A program made the translations under genes and the position numbers. From NCBI RefSeq assembly GCF_000003815.2, contig NW_023365700.1:1-52084 (forward strand): DNA of 52,084 nt, given 5' to 3'. The DNA comes from Branchiostoma floridae. Lineage: Eukaryota > Chordata > Leptocardii > Amphioxiformes > Branchiostomatidae. A model generated the notes under the pieces. That model worked only from the letters and a program-made list of their open reading frames with translations, did not search any database and was not told where the DNA came from. Positions 33,471 through 44,982 of the stretch are shown in pieces (the stretch's first letter is position 1; each line of letters opens with the position of its first letter).

Positions 33471-33926
33471 TGGTTGTGTCGTTACGGTGGTCTATATCAT
33501 AGTCACTTTCGGGAAACACTGTTCTTTTCGGTCTTGCGTTGGGAAGCAAATAGAAGGACGCTCAGAGCTAGACTAACAACAACGGGTGTACTGTATAGAT
33601 TCAATCTTCTGTGCTAGCGATATCTGAAAAAAATATCACTAGCAAAGATTTTTTTCTCATAGTAAATAAATAGCTTCTATTAGGCATGCTTGAAATGAGT
33701 CGAATTTTGTTAATTCGGACTTGGATGACGAAAGCTGCCTGAAAAAAGTCAAAAAGATGATCTGTTCTATAAGTCATTTCTGAAAATTTTGCTATTATAA
33801 TTACGCTATTATGGGCAGCTGCGTGAAAGTTGGCATCGTTAATGGGTGGTGGCGATCGTTTGTTTATCATTTCCAAATTGCGGTGTCGTCATATAACTTA
33901 TACAATAATATAAGAAGCAAGTACAG

Positions 33927-33932
<6 letters not shown>

Positions 33933-33957
<25 letters not shown>

Positions 33958-33965
33958 CATATATA
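33933..33965. repeat. (AT)n microsatellite
   Basis: About 12 AT repeats between ACACAC and ACATATAT. Confidence 0.9.
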
Positions 33966-33974
33966 AACTCGGCA

Positions 33975-34134
33975 CAAAAAAGGTGGAAATATTAACTTTG
34001 ATTGATCCTATATCTTATGTTTCTTTATCAATCTATCAAAGTATTATAGATTAATAGAAACCTTGTGTGTTTTTCTTTTCAATGGTATCAAACTAATCAT
34101 AATTGTAAACTCGTGAAACGAGCACCAGGTCTGC
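33975..34134. repeat. Left part of the repeat that surrounds the GC-rich MITE
   Basis: AGTTTACAATTATGATTAGT, GATACCATTGAAAAGAAAA and related blocks (minus strand) match 36470-36530 and 29240-29290. Continues after the MITE at 35511. Confidence 0.6.
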
Positions 34135-34137
34135 TTA

Positions 34138-35510
34138 GGCTAGGGTCACAATTGGCCCGGTGCCCGTCAGGGATGTAGCCCCGGCCGGGCTCTGAAGTCG
34201 GGCGGACACCGGCTGTTTACCGGCTGTCGTGGTCACAATCAAGCGTTGCCTTCGCGCTGCCCCATGGGGGTCCCGGAGTGTTCCGGCGGGCACCCCGTCA
34301 TTTTTCTTTAAAAAATTTCCGCCTTCCTAGGTTCGTCTCCGGCAGACACCCATCAGATGTTCTGACGGTGTCCTGTAGTCACCCCTGCGGGGTCCGACAG
34401 GGTAACGTTTGTCTCTCACAGCCCGGTGGGGCAGTTGTAGGGTCCCTGCCGCATGCCCTGCGAACAACGGCAGGGAACCAGGCAGGCTCCTGGTGGGCAC
34501 TCTTTAAGGGGTATAAAAACAAGCATTGCCTGCATTCACTTAAGGTAGTACATCATTGAACTTGGAGTACTGGTGCGGTACGTCGGGGTCCGTTCACTGC
34601 GGCACGGTTTTTTTCGCCAACTTTTCCTCGCACTCGCACTGACGTGCGGCACTGTTACGTTTCTAAACTAAACTAAATAAACATGTTATTGGAATTTTTA
34701 ATGTCGGCGGATGACTTGCCAAACTGTTGAGGCCTATATTTTTATATTTGTAAAACGAAAAAAAAAATGGCTAATGGGTCCGAATGACTGCAAGTTTGGC
34801 GTTCCGTCGGCCAATTGCAGAGGAAACGTCCTTCTTCAGCCAAACATCTTTCTTCAGCTTGTTTCTATAGTCTGGGGTTGTAATATCGTAAAAAAACATA
34901 GAAGCTTTCTATGAAGGAGGCTACCTGTTCGTCCTGCTTCTCAGTGATGCAGCCTATTATGTGGTCTGTTGCGTGGTGTGTTGTCCTATCCCCCTCTGTT
35001 CAGCCCTTGTCTGCAGAAGTTTCTGTTGCTGAATTCTTCCGCCTGCCTAGTGGGCTAAGGGCTGCTTCCCCTGGTCTTCTCCTTTCCCTTGGTATAGCGC
35101 TATGCACTTAACTCCACTGTAATACGAGAACTGTGTGATACGTGTAAGTTCACGGCTTTTGTCCTTTCACGTGATCTGTGACGTCACATATTTGACCCGG
35201 TGTTACGAATTACACACTTTTATTCCGTAAACCTGGTCTTTGACGTAACGAATTTATTCCGACAGACTGCCGGCAACCGGAGGGGTCCCTCTCGGTGTTG
35301 TCACGATTAGGTCGCGGGGTGGTTGTACGAGCGGGTCCCTGGTTCATTTTAACTCAGACTTAAATTGAACCAGGGTCCCGGCCGGGCCTCAAAATACCCC
35401 GGCAGCCGCGAGGTGTCCCACAGGGCAACGCAGGGGTCACGCCCGAAAGTGCCAAAAAACAGCCCGTGAATTGCCCGGCAGGGCCCCTTTTTCAAATTGT
35501 GACCTAAGCC
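34138..35510. mobile_element. GC-rich MITE, 1373 bp, TTA target duplication
   Basis: Ends GGCTAGGGTCACAATTGG and the inverse of GGCTTAGGTCACAATTTG; TTA at 34135-34137 and 35511-35513. It splits a Tc1-related repeat: GAGCACCAGGTCTGCTTA before it and GTGAGTCACC after it rejoin to match the uninterrupted copy near 36430-36460. Much more GC-rich than its surroundings, with GTCCC/CGGCC-rich subterminal parts. No transposase, so Harbinger-like by target site only. Confidence 0.8.
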
Positions 35511-35693
35511 TTAGTGAGTCACCAAAAAAAGTGCCCCATTTTCCCTTTATGTGTTCAATGCTGTATTGTCCAGTTGGTATTGGCGCATGTGTCAGGGATT
35601 CAATCAGTCCTTTTTTCGCGTCACGTTTGGTATACAGAACATACAAGTTTGTTTTAGCACATTTGAGTAGAATGTACCTGCTTTTTTTGGCAG

Positions 35694-36237
35694 TTGGATG
35701 GCCAAATCAAAGCATGGAGGCGGCAAGGAGAACCGCACGCTGACACGGCAAGAGTAACTTTCAGTGTTTGGTGGTGGAGGCAGCGTCATGGTGTGGGGCG
35801 GTATAACCGTCGTAGGAAAACAAGACTTGTCATCATTCCAGGCAACCGGTACCTCAAAGTGGTGAGATATAGGGAAACCATCCTCCATCCAGTCGCAATA
35901 TCCTACCTATTCAATATTGGACTAAAGGCTATTACAACACCCGTCCACGCAAAGCAAGGACCATTGCAGAAAACCTCCAGGAAGCATGTTATGCTGGAGT
36001 ACAGACTCAGTCTTAGGATGAAATAGCCCTCCTATAGCTTATGGTTATCACTAGATTGAACATCACTTGGTTCAAATTGTTTGCTTGAATAAATAATAAC
36101 AGTGGCTTTGATTGACATGTCCTGTTTATTCAACTTGCCTTCTTTCACAAGTCAATACCGACGGAAGAAAATGAACTGAATGGAGTCTTTGATTTTAGTA
36201 GGGTAATTTCGGCACTTTATTTTTGCAACCCACTGTA
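35694..36237 (+). pseudogene. Tc1-type transposase fragment and terminal repeat
   Basis: GGCAGCGTCATGGTGTGGGG encodes GSVMVWGG, the landmark just after the second catalytic Asp region of Tc1 transposases. After a frameshift, LVIIPGNRYLKVVRYRETIL and HPVAISYL follow, the usual continuation. The frame then decays. The end of the element is the inverse of TACAGTGGGTTGCAAAAATA, closing at 36237. Dead copy with no catalytic triad. Confidence 0.8.
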
Positions 36238-36625
36238 CGTAAGCAGGCCTGGTGCTCGTTCTATGAATTTACACTAAAAAATACTCTCATCAGATGTGCT
36301 AAAATAAATTTGGATGTTCTGTATACCAAATTAAGATTACGTGAAAAAAGGATTGTTTGAATCTTTGTCATCCGCGGCCACACCAAGCGGACGATACAGT
36401 GATGAAACGAAGCAGGGATATTTAGGCACTTTTTTTGGTGACCAACTCACGTAAGAAGGCCTGGTGCTTGTTCCATGAGTTTACATACAATGATAATGAG
36501 TTTGATACCATTGGAAAGGAAATCACACATTGTCAAGCTTCCTATTGGTATATAATACATTGAAATTGGAAATATGATCAACCGAACTATTTCAAACTTT
36601 TTCTGCTGAGTTTATATATATATAT
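36238..36625. repeat. Tc1-associated repeat copy
   Basis: GTAAGCAGGCCTGGTGCTCG occurs at 36239, and a second partial copy GTAAGAAGGCCTGGTGCTTG at 36450. Shared with 29219 (GTAAGCAGACCTGTTGCTTG) and, inverted, 34111-34135. Confidence 0.65.
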
Positions 36626-37469
36626 ATGGCTTTGATTAAAGGGTCTCTGTTAGTTTCGCAACTTCTAGGGCAAGTAGGGTGGCTATAGATGGTTTTATTG
36701 ATTAGCTTCTTTGTGGCATTATGATTAAGCAACCGGTTAATCACAAAGGACAGGATAAATACCGTCTATTCAATGTCCTTATCGCCACACTGCAGGGCCT
36801 TGTACATTCTGATGTATTCTGAACATACAAAATCCTGTGGTTAAATTATCTTGTCAACTTTGGGTGCTGCACTCACCAGTTTGCTATAATAACATGTTAA
36901 CGAATTAATTTAGGGGATAAACGTTTGAGTGTCCGGAAAACATCATTTGTCTGCGCGCATGTCCTGAACTTCGTTATTTCATCAGGCCACTTGGTTCAGA
37001 ATATTTAGGTTTCTGACAACATATAAAAGCATGTTGTGACAATCATGGAATTGCTACATTTACTGAACATATGAATAATTCATTTCACTTCAAACACGAT
37101 CTATCTTTTACCGGAATGGATGAGCAAACATAAGTTCAAAGATTGTGAATCATAAACAAGGACTTACACAAAAATCGTGCACACTGGCCTGACGAGTTTC
37201 TTCGAGACGAGAGTCTTCCACTATACAACAAATTTCCATTTACTCATACCACAAAAAGGCCACATACCTGGTCAATTCTTTAAGTTGGTGCTAAGGTTTC
37301 CTTCGAATCACGCCATGTGACACAAAAGGTCGAACAGACGCTACCTTATATTTACGTCATGTGAACACAGTGGCTAAAAGCTCAAAAAAAAAAAAACAGG
37401 AAAGAAATATTTGTTTTTCTGCTTGGTTAAATATTACGGACGGATGCCCAATATACTCAAAGCTTATCA
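36626..37469. other. No gene seen
   Basis: AT-rich, with short poly-A at 37383-37395. Nothing recognisable. Confidence 0.5.
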
Positions 37470-37760
37470 AGTTGTCGCTAAGTACATCCTTAACTGCAAG
37501 GAATGTTGACACCTTATGAACAAAGTAGCTCTGTATCTCATGGACCATATAGTGGTGACCACTGTTCAGCTATTGTCGGTAGTCCGTGCTTGTAGAATGA
37601 CAAGAGCAATATTGAGTCCTGACTTATACCTGACTCATAAAGGACAAGTTATTAATCATTATATGCGTTGCCTCTCTGTAGGACGTTTTGTAGTCATGGA
37701 TGCAAAGAGTCCTGTCAATGAACCAATGAATCTCTGTCGTTCTCCGCTCGCTGGCTTCTT
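37470..37760. repeat. Duplicated segment, copy A
   Basis: Matches 38190-38480 almost throughout (e.g. CATCCTTAACTGCAA, TATGAACAAAGTAGCTCTGT, CTCATGGACCATATAGTGGT, TTGAGTCCTGACTTATACCT). Direct orientation, offset about 720 bp. No long shared open frame, so not an obvious gene duplication. Confidence 0.9.
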
Positions 37761-38189
37761 TTAAACAGAACTGCTTATTTTGTGGATTTGGACACTAGCA
37801 CCATGAAGTCTAAATGTCAAGTTAATCTAAATAGATGGAATCAGTTACAATGTCACTTTCATAGCTACATTAATTAGATCTGCGATTTGATAGCATTTAA
37901 TTTAGTTTTATTAGAATGCATGCCTTTATTACATGTAGACTACTTTATTTACGCATAACAGTCCTTCTGGCAGCCTGAATTACGAGGACATTACAATCAT
38001 TATGAATCTTACAAATAGCAAACTTTGTGAACAGCATGTTAAAACAGTGGTTTATTGATGAAATTATAATTGTAATAATAGTTTCAAATTAAAATACGAC
38101 TTTCAAGTATTACGAAATAATTGCCTAACAATTACTTTGCAGTAAGGTACTAGCAGCCCCCGACCCCAACAAACATCGAGTTCCAAGGC

Positions 38190-38480
38190 AAGTTGCCGCT
38201 AAGTCCATCCTTAACTGCAAAGAATGTTGACACATTATGAACAAAGTAGCTCTGTATCTCATGGACCATATAGTGGTGAATGTTGTTCAGCTGGTCAGTA
38301 CTCCGTGCTTGTAGAATGACAAGAGCGATATTGAGTCCTGACTTATACCTGACTCATAAAGGACAAGTTATTAATCATTATAGCGTTGCCTCTCTGTAGG
38401 ACGTTGTGTAGTCATGCCTACAAGGAGTCCTGTCAATAAACCAATGGACCTCTGTCGTTTCTTGCTCGTTGACCTCTCTT
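38190..38480. repeat. Duplicated segment, copy B, just upstream of a TATA promoter
   Basis: See copy A. Small indels (CTATTGTCGG versus CTGGTCAG) and point changes indicate an old duplication. It ends about 210 bp before the TATA box at 38692. Confidence 0.9.
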
Positions 38481-38691
38481 CAAAGACTACGGCCTTTGCC
38501 GAGTCTGTTCTGTACACAGTGAGTCCAAGTGACAGACACATTCCATCATACAGTGATCATGTGAACATCAACGAAGATGCACATGAATAACCACTCTGTC
38601 TATACGAATAGATGTACAACAGTACCGCTTTTGTCTTGAAAAGCGCCAATCACCAACCGCCGTGAACGTGTAGCGTCGGGTGCATCTGCCC

Positions 38692-38727
38692 TATAAGGAG
38701 TCCATTTCGTCTGGTTTGTTCATTCAA
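38692..38727 (+). promoter_or_regulatory. TATA box and initiator
   Basis: TATAAGG at 38692 and an initiator-like TTCATTC with its A at 38722, exactly 30 bases downstream. Spacing and sequences fit a metazoan core promoter. It directs transcription to the right, toward the P2O-like gene. Confidence 0.5.
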
Positions 38728-38807
38728 AACTTCAACCAGCCTCAAGGAACTTCCAGCAACCAAATACTTCTAGCACGAGGTCTTCTACACATCTTAACGC
38801 TACAGCG
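38722..38807 (+). other. Probable noncoding first exon
   Basis: From the predicted start at 38722 there is no ATG before a strong donor, CTACAGCG then GTGAGT (GT at 38808). The next acceptor with a long pyrimidine tract and downstream coding sequence on this strand is at 45652, so the exon plausibly forms the 5' UTR of the P2O-like gene. This link is inference. Confidence 0.38.
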
Positions 38808-39265
38808 GTGAGTTGAAGACTCTACTTGTTTTCGTCCGTCTCCGTCTGTACTACTAGTATATTTTATTGCTCGGGGAAGCCTCCTTCACCAGCCTCCTCC
38901 CAGGGCTATCTTGGGACTTGCGCCGGTCCCCATCGATTTCAACACGGACTTACAAAAAACCATTGCCTCATCAAAAACACATACCCCTCTCCTTTCAAGT
39001 TTAAAATACAAGTAGTACAAGCTTCAGACGTTTACATACTCTACTGAGTCTCTCTCATATCCCAACGGTCTTCTTCGTAACCTCTGTTCTACTTGCAGCG
39101 CAAGCCTTGCACTTTTTCAGCGGGATTTGACCGCTGGCTTGCATTTAGCAAACAAGGATGTCATTCATAATTTCACATTCTAATATGAACTCGGCAAAGT
39201 AATTGGGCGATATTAGAGGCATTGTTAGAGGAGGCCGAGACGTCAAGGTCTCTGCATTAAGCTAA

Positions 39266-40145
39266 GGGCACAACCCACCGCACGTGCAAATACGAGCTGT
39301 GTCTACGTGCCAAAACGAGGGTAATCTTCCGTAATAGGGCCTTCACACTAAAACCGAATCAGCAGGAATCAAGCAGAACCAGCCTGAATGAATTATTTGC
39401 AAAATTCGTGCCACATTCGGGGCCCTTCGGGTGGAAATTCTAATGGGCCTTAAATCCCCTTCACACGAGAAGGAACGAGACAGAATGCCTGCCGTCAGAA
39501 TGAAAACTCTTTTCTATTCCTGTGCATTCGTAGTGTATTCTAGACATTCCGGCTATATTCCAGATATTCTTTCGGCCATATTCGGGCAGGATTCGAGATG
39601 GCTTGCCGTTTCGATTCTCCATCGCATAAGATGAGCACGTTTTGAATAATGTTGGAATGTCACAGAATGCGGTCAGACTGCAGTAGGAATAATTAGAATA
39701 CACTTAGAATCTAAAATTAATGTCATTCGATATTTCTCCACTTCGAAAGCACTTTGACACCTTGTCAAAAACTTTCGGATAAGCCAAAAAGAACGGGCAC
39801 GAATAGCTGGAATGCAGTTAGAACACACTAAGAATTGCCAGGAATAGAACATAATTTTTATTCCGACGGCATTCCGGCTCATTCGTGCTCTCGTGTAAAG
39901 GGGGCTTAAGACGTAAGTACCGCCCTCGTACGAACTCGTAGGGAATCCCACGGATTTTGAGTGAGCAAAAACGCCGAAGACCGTTGCATGCAGGCAAAAC
40001 TCTGTGTACCATCGGGCAGCGGATTTGACCCCCCGTACGGGCGACGCGCCTGCCCTGTACAGCCTAAACGTTTTTAGAAATACGTGGCGGACGTGGCCTC
40101 CCAAAAAAACGTACGGACAAATTGCACGTACGGCGGGTTGTGGCC
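39266..40145. mobile_element. MITE with ends GGGCACAACCCACCG / inverse GGCCACAACCCGCCG, 880 bp
   Basis: Inverted ends of at least 25 bp. The similarity continues outward through TAA and AAGC on both sides, so the exact border is uncertain (TAA left, TTA right). Contains the nested element at 39454-39905. No coding capacity. Confidence 0.78.
39454..39905. mobile_element. Nested MITE with TTAA flanks, 452 bp
   Basis: TTAA at 39450-39453 and 39906-39909; inverted ends CCCCTTCACACGAGA and CCCCCTTTACACGAGA. The interior is rich in GAATG/CATTC pairs, many of them imperfectly complementary, so the whole unit could fold on itself. Confidence 0.72.
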
Positions 40146-40389
40146 TTAGCTTGAGCTTGCCCTCGTCGAGTTATTATTTCCCTAGCTACCAAAACATGTC
40201 TACTACAGCTAAGGGTCGCAGTTCATCTTACGTCACAGCAAGCAGGCTTTGTTTAGGTGCCTGCCGCTCCACATGACCGGTCTTTGCCGCTTTTCTGAGT
40301 AATTTCTAAACGCGGCCATACAGGCCTCCAACCTTTTTTTTTTATTTTTATTTTTAAAAACAACAACAACTAGAGTTCGGCGACCTCAT

Positions 40390-41422
40390 ACCTCCATGAA
40401 AATTTAGAGCTTTTGTACATTTCATGCAATTGACTAACAAATTAACATAATTTATGCATGGCGTTGTTCAGCATTGACTAATGTACACATGTCACGATTA
40501 TAAAATTCCCATTATTAATCATAAAGCAGTTTTGCAATTTTTACATAAATTATGCAAATAAGTTCCTCATTACCATATTTGGTATCTGCTTATATTCCAC
40601 CCATCATAATTAACATCTGTTACATTTATTAAAGTCCACTTATTGAAAACAACGGAATTATACAATTTCCTCATTAATTATGCAAATCAACTTCTCATTT
40701 GCATAACATGTATATCATTATGAACATCTTTGTCTAAGGTACCCGCATGTCTAATATGATGCCAATCCGTCAATCCTTTCTGCATTTATCCTCTTTGGAA
40801 TGTCTTGACAAAAATGCCCCTGCAGTTCCCAAATTAAATGTTAGGAGGCTGAAACTTGTCATGACACTGAAAGCTATCTACCACACAAATGTCAAGACCA
40901 TATCACATCTGGGACAGGAGATACATAGAAAAAACTGCTATGATAGAATATTCTCATTAATTATGCAAATGTGCTCCTATTATGCATAATTGGTATTTCA
41001 CTTTGTACAACATTGTCTAAGGTACCTACAAACCAAAAATCATGAAAATCCGTTGTTCCCTTCTTGAGTTATCGTCTTCAGAAGTTTTGGACAAAAATGC
41101 CCCTGCTATCCCCAAACTAGCCGCTAGGGGGCCCAAACTTTTTTTTGCTTATTCCTGAGCACAAGAGCTATCAAACACTCTAAAATCATGACCATAGCTT
41201 GTTCAGAACACGAGATAGCAAAACCGGAAGTTGCGCTGCAGTACCAAGGGAAGCCGCTAGGGGGCCCAAAATCTAATCATTTCTAGCTTTCATCACACCC
41301 CACCAACACACCAAGTATGAAAGTAATCCATCCAGCCGTTCTTGAGTTATCTTGTTGACAGACAGACAGACACACACACAAACGCAGGGTAAAATATAAC
41401 CTCCATGACATTTCATGGAGGT
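40390..41422. repeat. Dispersed repeat with ACCTCCATGAAA inverted ends
   Basis: Left end ACCTCCATGAAA (40390) and right end TTTCATGGAGGT (41411-41422). The right end is also a hairpin by itself (ACCTCCATGA-CAT-TTCATGGAGGT). Inside, CCGCTAGGGGGCCCAAA occurs twice (41123, 41255) and AAATTATGCAAAT-like motifs recur. CAGACAGACACACACACA precedes the right end. A piece of the same family is at 46325-46415. No target duplication found, so the class is open. Confidence 0.65.
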
Positions 41423-41779
41423 AACAATGGTACATTTGTCAACCACTAAGACTAGTGTTTGTACAGTCAAGTACTATTGCACATGGAGGGATAACATATA
41501 CTGGTGTGTCTGGACGAATAACATGTGTAACTTAACATGTAGTACATGGGCATTGAAACAGTCAGGAAAGACAAATACATGTAGTACATTTGTCAAAATA
41601 CTGGGAAACCAGTAAATATGTACAGTCTGTTATTACACTATGATCAAACATGGAGTAGTCTAACAATAGGTGGGGTTCATGCCAAAATATCAATAGTAAA
41701 TTTGTACAATCAATCTACATTGGCTGTCAGTCTACTATTGTATATCCGTTCTTCGAAGTCCTTTTTAGACATTAAAGAG

Positions 41780-42262
41780 GTTAGTTATGCACAGGTGTGG
41801 GTCTTTTCTATGCCAGATCCAAGTTTTAAAGATTGTCCATTTAGCCACAGTAACAGTAAAGGTTCTATTTTTCTTTGGTCTTTAGCAGTTATTAAATGAT
41901 CAATTTTTCCAAATAAAACCTCCTGAAAAGTAATTTTTATGTTGGGCAAGGGTACATATGTGTTAACTAATTCCCAGAAATTACACAGTCTTTCACATTT
42001 AAAGAACATATGTTCATAATCTTCTATGCTTCCATTGCTACAAAGGGTACATGTTGCATCATATATATGTCCAGTTTCATCTTTGATACCCCATTTGTGC
42101 AGATTGTGCGCACATGGTAATATCCGGTGTAATAGTTTGTAGTTTAACTCTGCTAACTTAGTGTCTTTACAGGCCTGTGTGCTTAACCATCTCCAGATAT
42201 TTTCCCAGGCCAGGGTTTCAGTAGGAAATATGGATTGCCATCTTTTACAGCATGTTGGTTCC
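41780..42262 (-). mobile_element. LINE 3' end, 5'-truncated copy
   Basis: The minus strand reads ENIWRWLSTQACKDTKLAEL, NYKLLHRILPCAHNLHKWG, CTLCSNGSIEDYEHMFFKC and continues to a stop near 41785: the ORF2 C-terminal region with its Cys-x2-Cys...His...Cys cluster. It is the best preserved of the three LINE pieces in this part of the gene. Same 3' end as the 30.35-30.73 kb copy. Confidence 0.87.
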
Positions 42263-43560
42263 TTGGTCAGGTCTCCAACCTACTACACGTCAACCTTAGC
42301 GGGCATTCGATGCCCTGTGCTACGACCCATTTGTATTCCAGCACAGTTTAGTCCGGTTTCTTCTTTTAGCCTCGTGTACAACATCATCTATATTTCGCAC
42401 AAAAACAAAAAAAAAGAACAAGTTTCAAACACGAATGCAAGATGAAGGTTAAAATAAAACCTAGGTCGACCCCTTAATCAGATAAACAAAGATCCGTAGG
42501 GCGCAAGGTTGAAAAAAAGTGGTATGCATCAGCCTTTCAACAATTCAATTGTATACGTGACTAATTATTGCACAGATGTTATCATGCATATATTACACAT
42601 GTATTGCACAAGTGATCAGGTGTATAATATTATTATATTATTGGCCGGAAAACAGTCCAGAATGGGACTCCCATACAGGATTGTTCCTTGCCAAGTAAAT
42701 TGCGTACTATGTGCAGAGTCCTAAACTGCGTTTCAACTCACTGTCTTTCTTACGTACAGGGCATAAGGATTACAGCTTTTTGCTACTAACCTTTATTGTA
42801 ACTACAGTAGCACTATAGTCGCTATGCGAGTTTAACCCTTTCTTTAAGTTCATATTTGGCTTCTTCGCTATTTTCAGCTGCTAGAGCATTTTGCTCAAAT
42901 GGAACTCTTCTAACCTTACTTTTGACAATAGTAATGTCCAGTAAACTGACAAATATGTCAGAGTTAGCCAACCACGAAATTACAGTTTGCATCCCCGTTA
43001 GGAGAATTAGCCCTACAAGAATCGGTTCATTCTCTTATTTGACTATAGACGTGTATAGAACTGTAGCGTTTGAGCTTTCTTAAAGCTTTAGATTCTTGTT
43101 AGCCTTGTACTCTCCCTTCGCAGCCAGGAACTGCTATTATACCCATGTCACATTATCTACGATCTTCGGACGTATAGATGGAAGATTAACAATATTCAAG
43201 ATCGACAGAGGGTTGCGCGTATTTTTTGCCTGAAAACCGTCCATGCCACATATAAACCATACTTTGTACCTTGTACAATTGTTCTGCAATAAAGTTATTA
43301 TCATAAGCGGGGCTCGGGCTATCGCCGCAGACTCGTCGTCCGATCGATTATCGCCAAATGTAATAGGGGTATTAGGGCGATTGGTTGGCGCCACCTGACT
43401 TGTGGCTTGCAAAACGCACCTTACAAGGCTTTCCTCACTTCACCCAGGTGATCCTATTTGTTTTTGCAAGTTTATACGTCGTATTTGCTTCCTAATTCAA
43501 GACCGAAAAGAGCGGTATTTTGCCGGACGTGACCGTGCTAATAGACCACTGTCTTGTTAC
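42263..43560. other. Intronic/intergenic, no gene seen
   Basis: Includes short open frames with no recognisable content and a purine/A-rich tract near 42400-42420. Confidence 0.5.
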
Positions 43561-44050
43561 ACCAGCATGCATTGTCCAAGTGATTAATGAAGTTCAAAAA
43601 GACTGCTTGCTTACTATTCACGCAATGTTGATATAATTCAAAGGCAGTGCGTGAGGCAGTCCATGATTCCCTTTGTGTTGTTAGGTCTGGTGTTCTGAAG
43701 TGTGAAGGCTGCCTTAGGCCACACAAATTTTATTTGTAGTTTCTCGAATTTGTTTTTTCAGAAAGAAATAGGGTCGGTCGGTCAAAAAAAATTGGAAAAA
43801 AAAACACCAGCATGCATTGTCCACGTGATTTATGAAGTTCAAAAGGACTGCTTGCTTACTATTCACGCAATGTGGATATAATTCAAAGGCAGTGCGTGAG
43901 GCAGTCCATGATTCCCTTTGTGTTGTTAGGTCTGGTGTTCTGAAGTGTGAAGGCTGCTTTAGGCCATACAAATTTTATTTGTAGTTTCTCGGAATTTTTT
44001 TTTTTTTAGAAAAAAATGGGGTCGGTCGGTCGAGAAAAAAAAATAGAAAA
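43561..44050. repeat. 245-bp tandem duplication
   Basis: ACCAGCATGCATTGTCCA starts at 43561 and again at 43806. The copies differ by a few substitutions. Each contains the first 85 or so bases of the MITE end GGCCACACAAATTTTATT (43717 and 43962), so the duplication happened after that MITE landed. Confidence 0.93.
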
Positions 44051-44979
44051 AAAACTTTTGCAAAAAGTCGTGGGAAGGAGAGATCGAGGGACTTACTCAA
44101 GTTTCACAACAGAAAAACGATGGTAAAATTTGGCCCCAAAATTTCCAGACTTCTATGTGGGGATTTGGAACACGAATCATGTTCCATCTGACGTAATCGA
44201 ACAGAACGCTGACGTGATCGAGAGAACGGGCGTTCTATTGGAGGTCACCTGCGGACATCCGCAGGTTGTTACAGTAAACACGCAGAAAACGCCCTCATTT
44301 TCCCAGGTGCCTTGCGTCAACAGAAAAACAAACATTTTCACAAATATAAACCGTTATTTGGCCAGCATATTACCTATATGATATATAAGATTTGAATTCT
44401 CAGTCAAATTTAGGACCAATCTAAATATGGTATTTGTTTTGTTTTTTTTTTGTCCAACAAACACCCTTTCTAAATCAACCAGTTAGGCACATTTTAGAAA
44501 ACATTGCGACAAAACTGTGCAGCACACGTACACGGTAAGATTTGACGTGTACACACTGACAGTTTTTATTCAATATCAATGAGGCACATGCGAGGGGTTT
44601 CTTTTCTAACTACCATGATCTGTTGGAAGATGTTCCAGTTACTGCCAGGTTCCCCGGAGCGCGCGGGGCAGCCCCGGTAACCCGATACCCTACGTTCGAA
44701 TGGAGACTTTGGGGCCAAATTTGACCATCGTGAAATAACAACATTTCAACATTAAGGGGATCCCTGCTAGCAAAGTTCAAAGTTTAAAGAAAAATGATAA
44801 ATGTACTGTGCAAAATAGGCACGTACAGCTACTGGAATTCAAGGCCCATAGTTAATTTGAGAAAGGAGAGGCAGTGAAATTTTGTCAACGTGAGGTGTGA
44901 CCTTTGATTTGAATTTTTTTTTAATCGGAAAAAATAGGGTCGGGAAATCCAAGAAACAACAAATCAAATTGGTGTGGCC
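43962..44979. mobile_element. Harbinger-like MITE, about 1 kb, TTA target duplication
   Basis: Left end GGCCATACAAATTTTATT, right end the inverse of GGCCACACCAATTTGATT; TTA at 43959-43961 and 44980-44982. Subterminal A-rich tracts followed by GGGTCGG are present at both ends. Contains another element at 44117-44731. Confidence 0.82.
44117..44731. mobile_element. Nested MITE with ACGATGGT ends, 615 bp
   Basis: Inverted ends of 24 bp with one mismatch: ACGATGGTAAAATTTGGCCC versus ACGATGGTCAAATTTGGCCC, then CAAA. Target duplication not certain (GAAA or GAAAA/GAAAT). No coding capacity. Confidence 0.75.
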
Positions 44980-44982
44980 TTA

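Noticed and set aside
42856-43083. 75-residue open frame with a hydrophobic start
   Set aside because: No family resemblance, no splice context, and it lies in repeat-rich intron/intergenic DNA.
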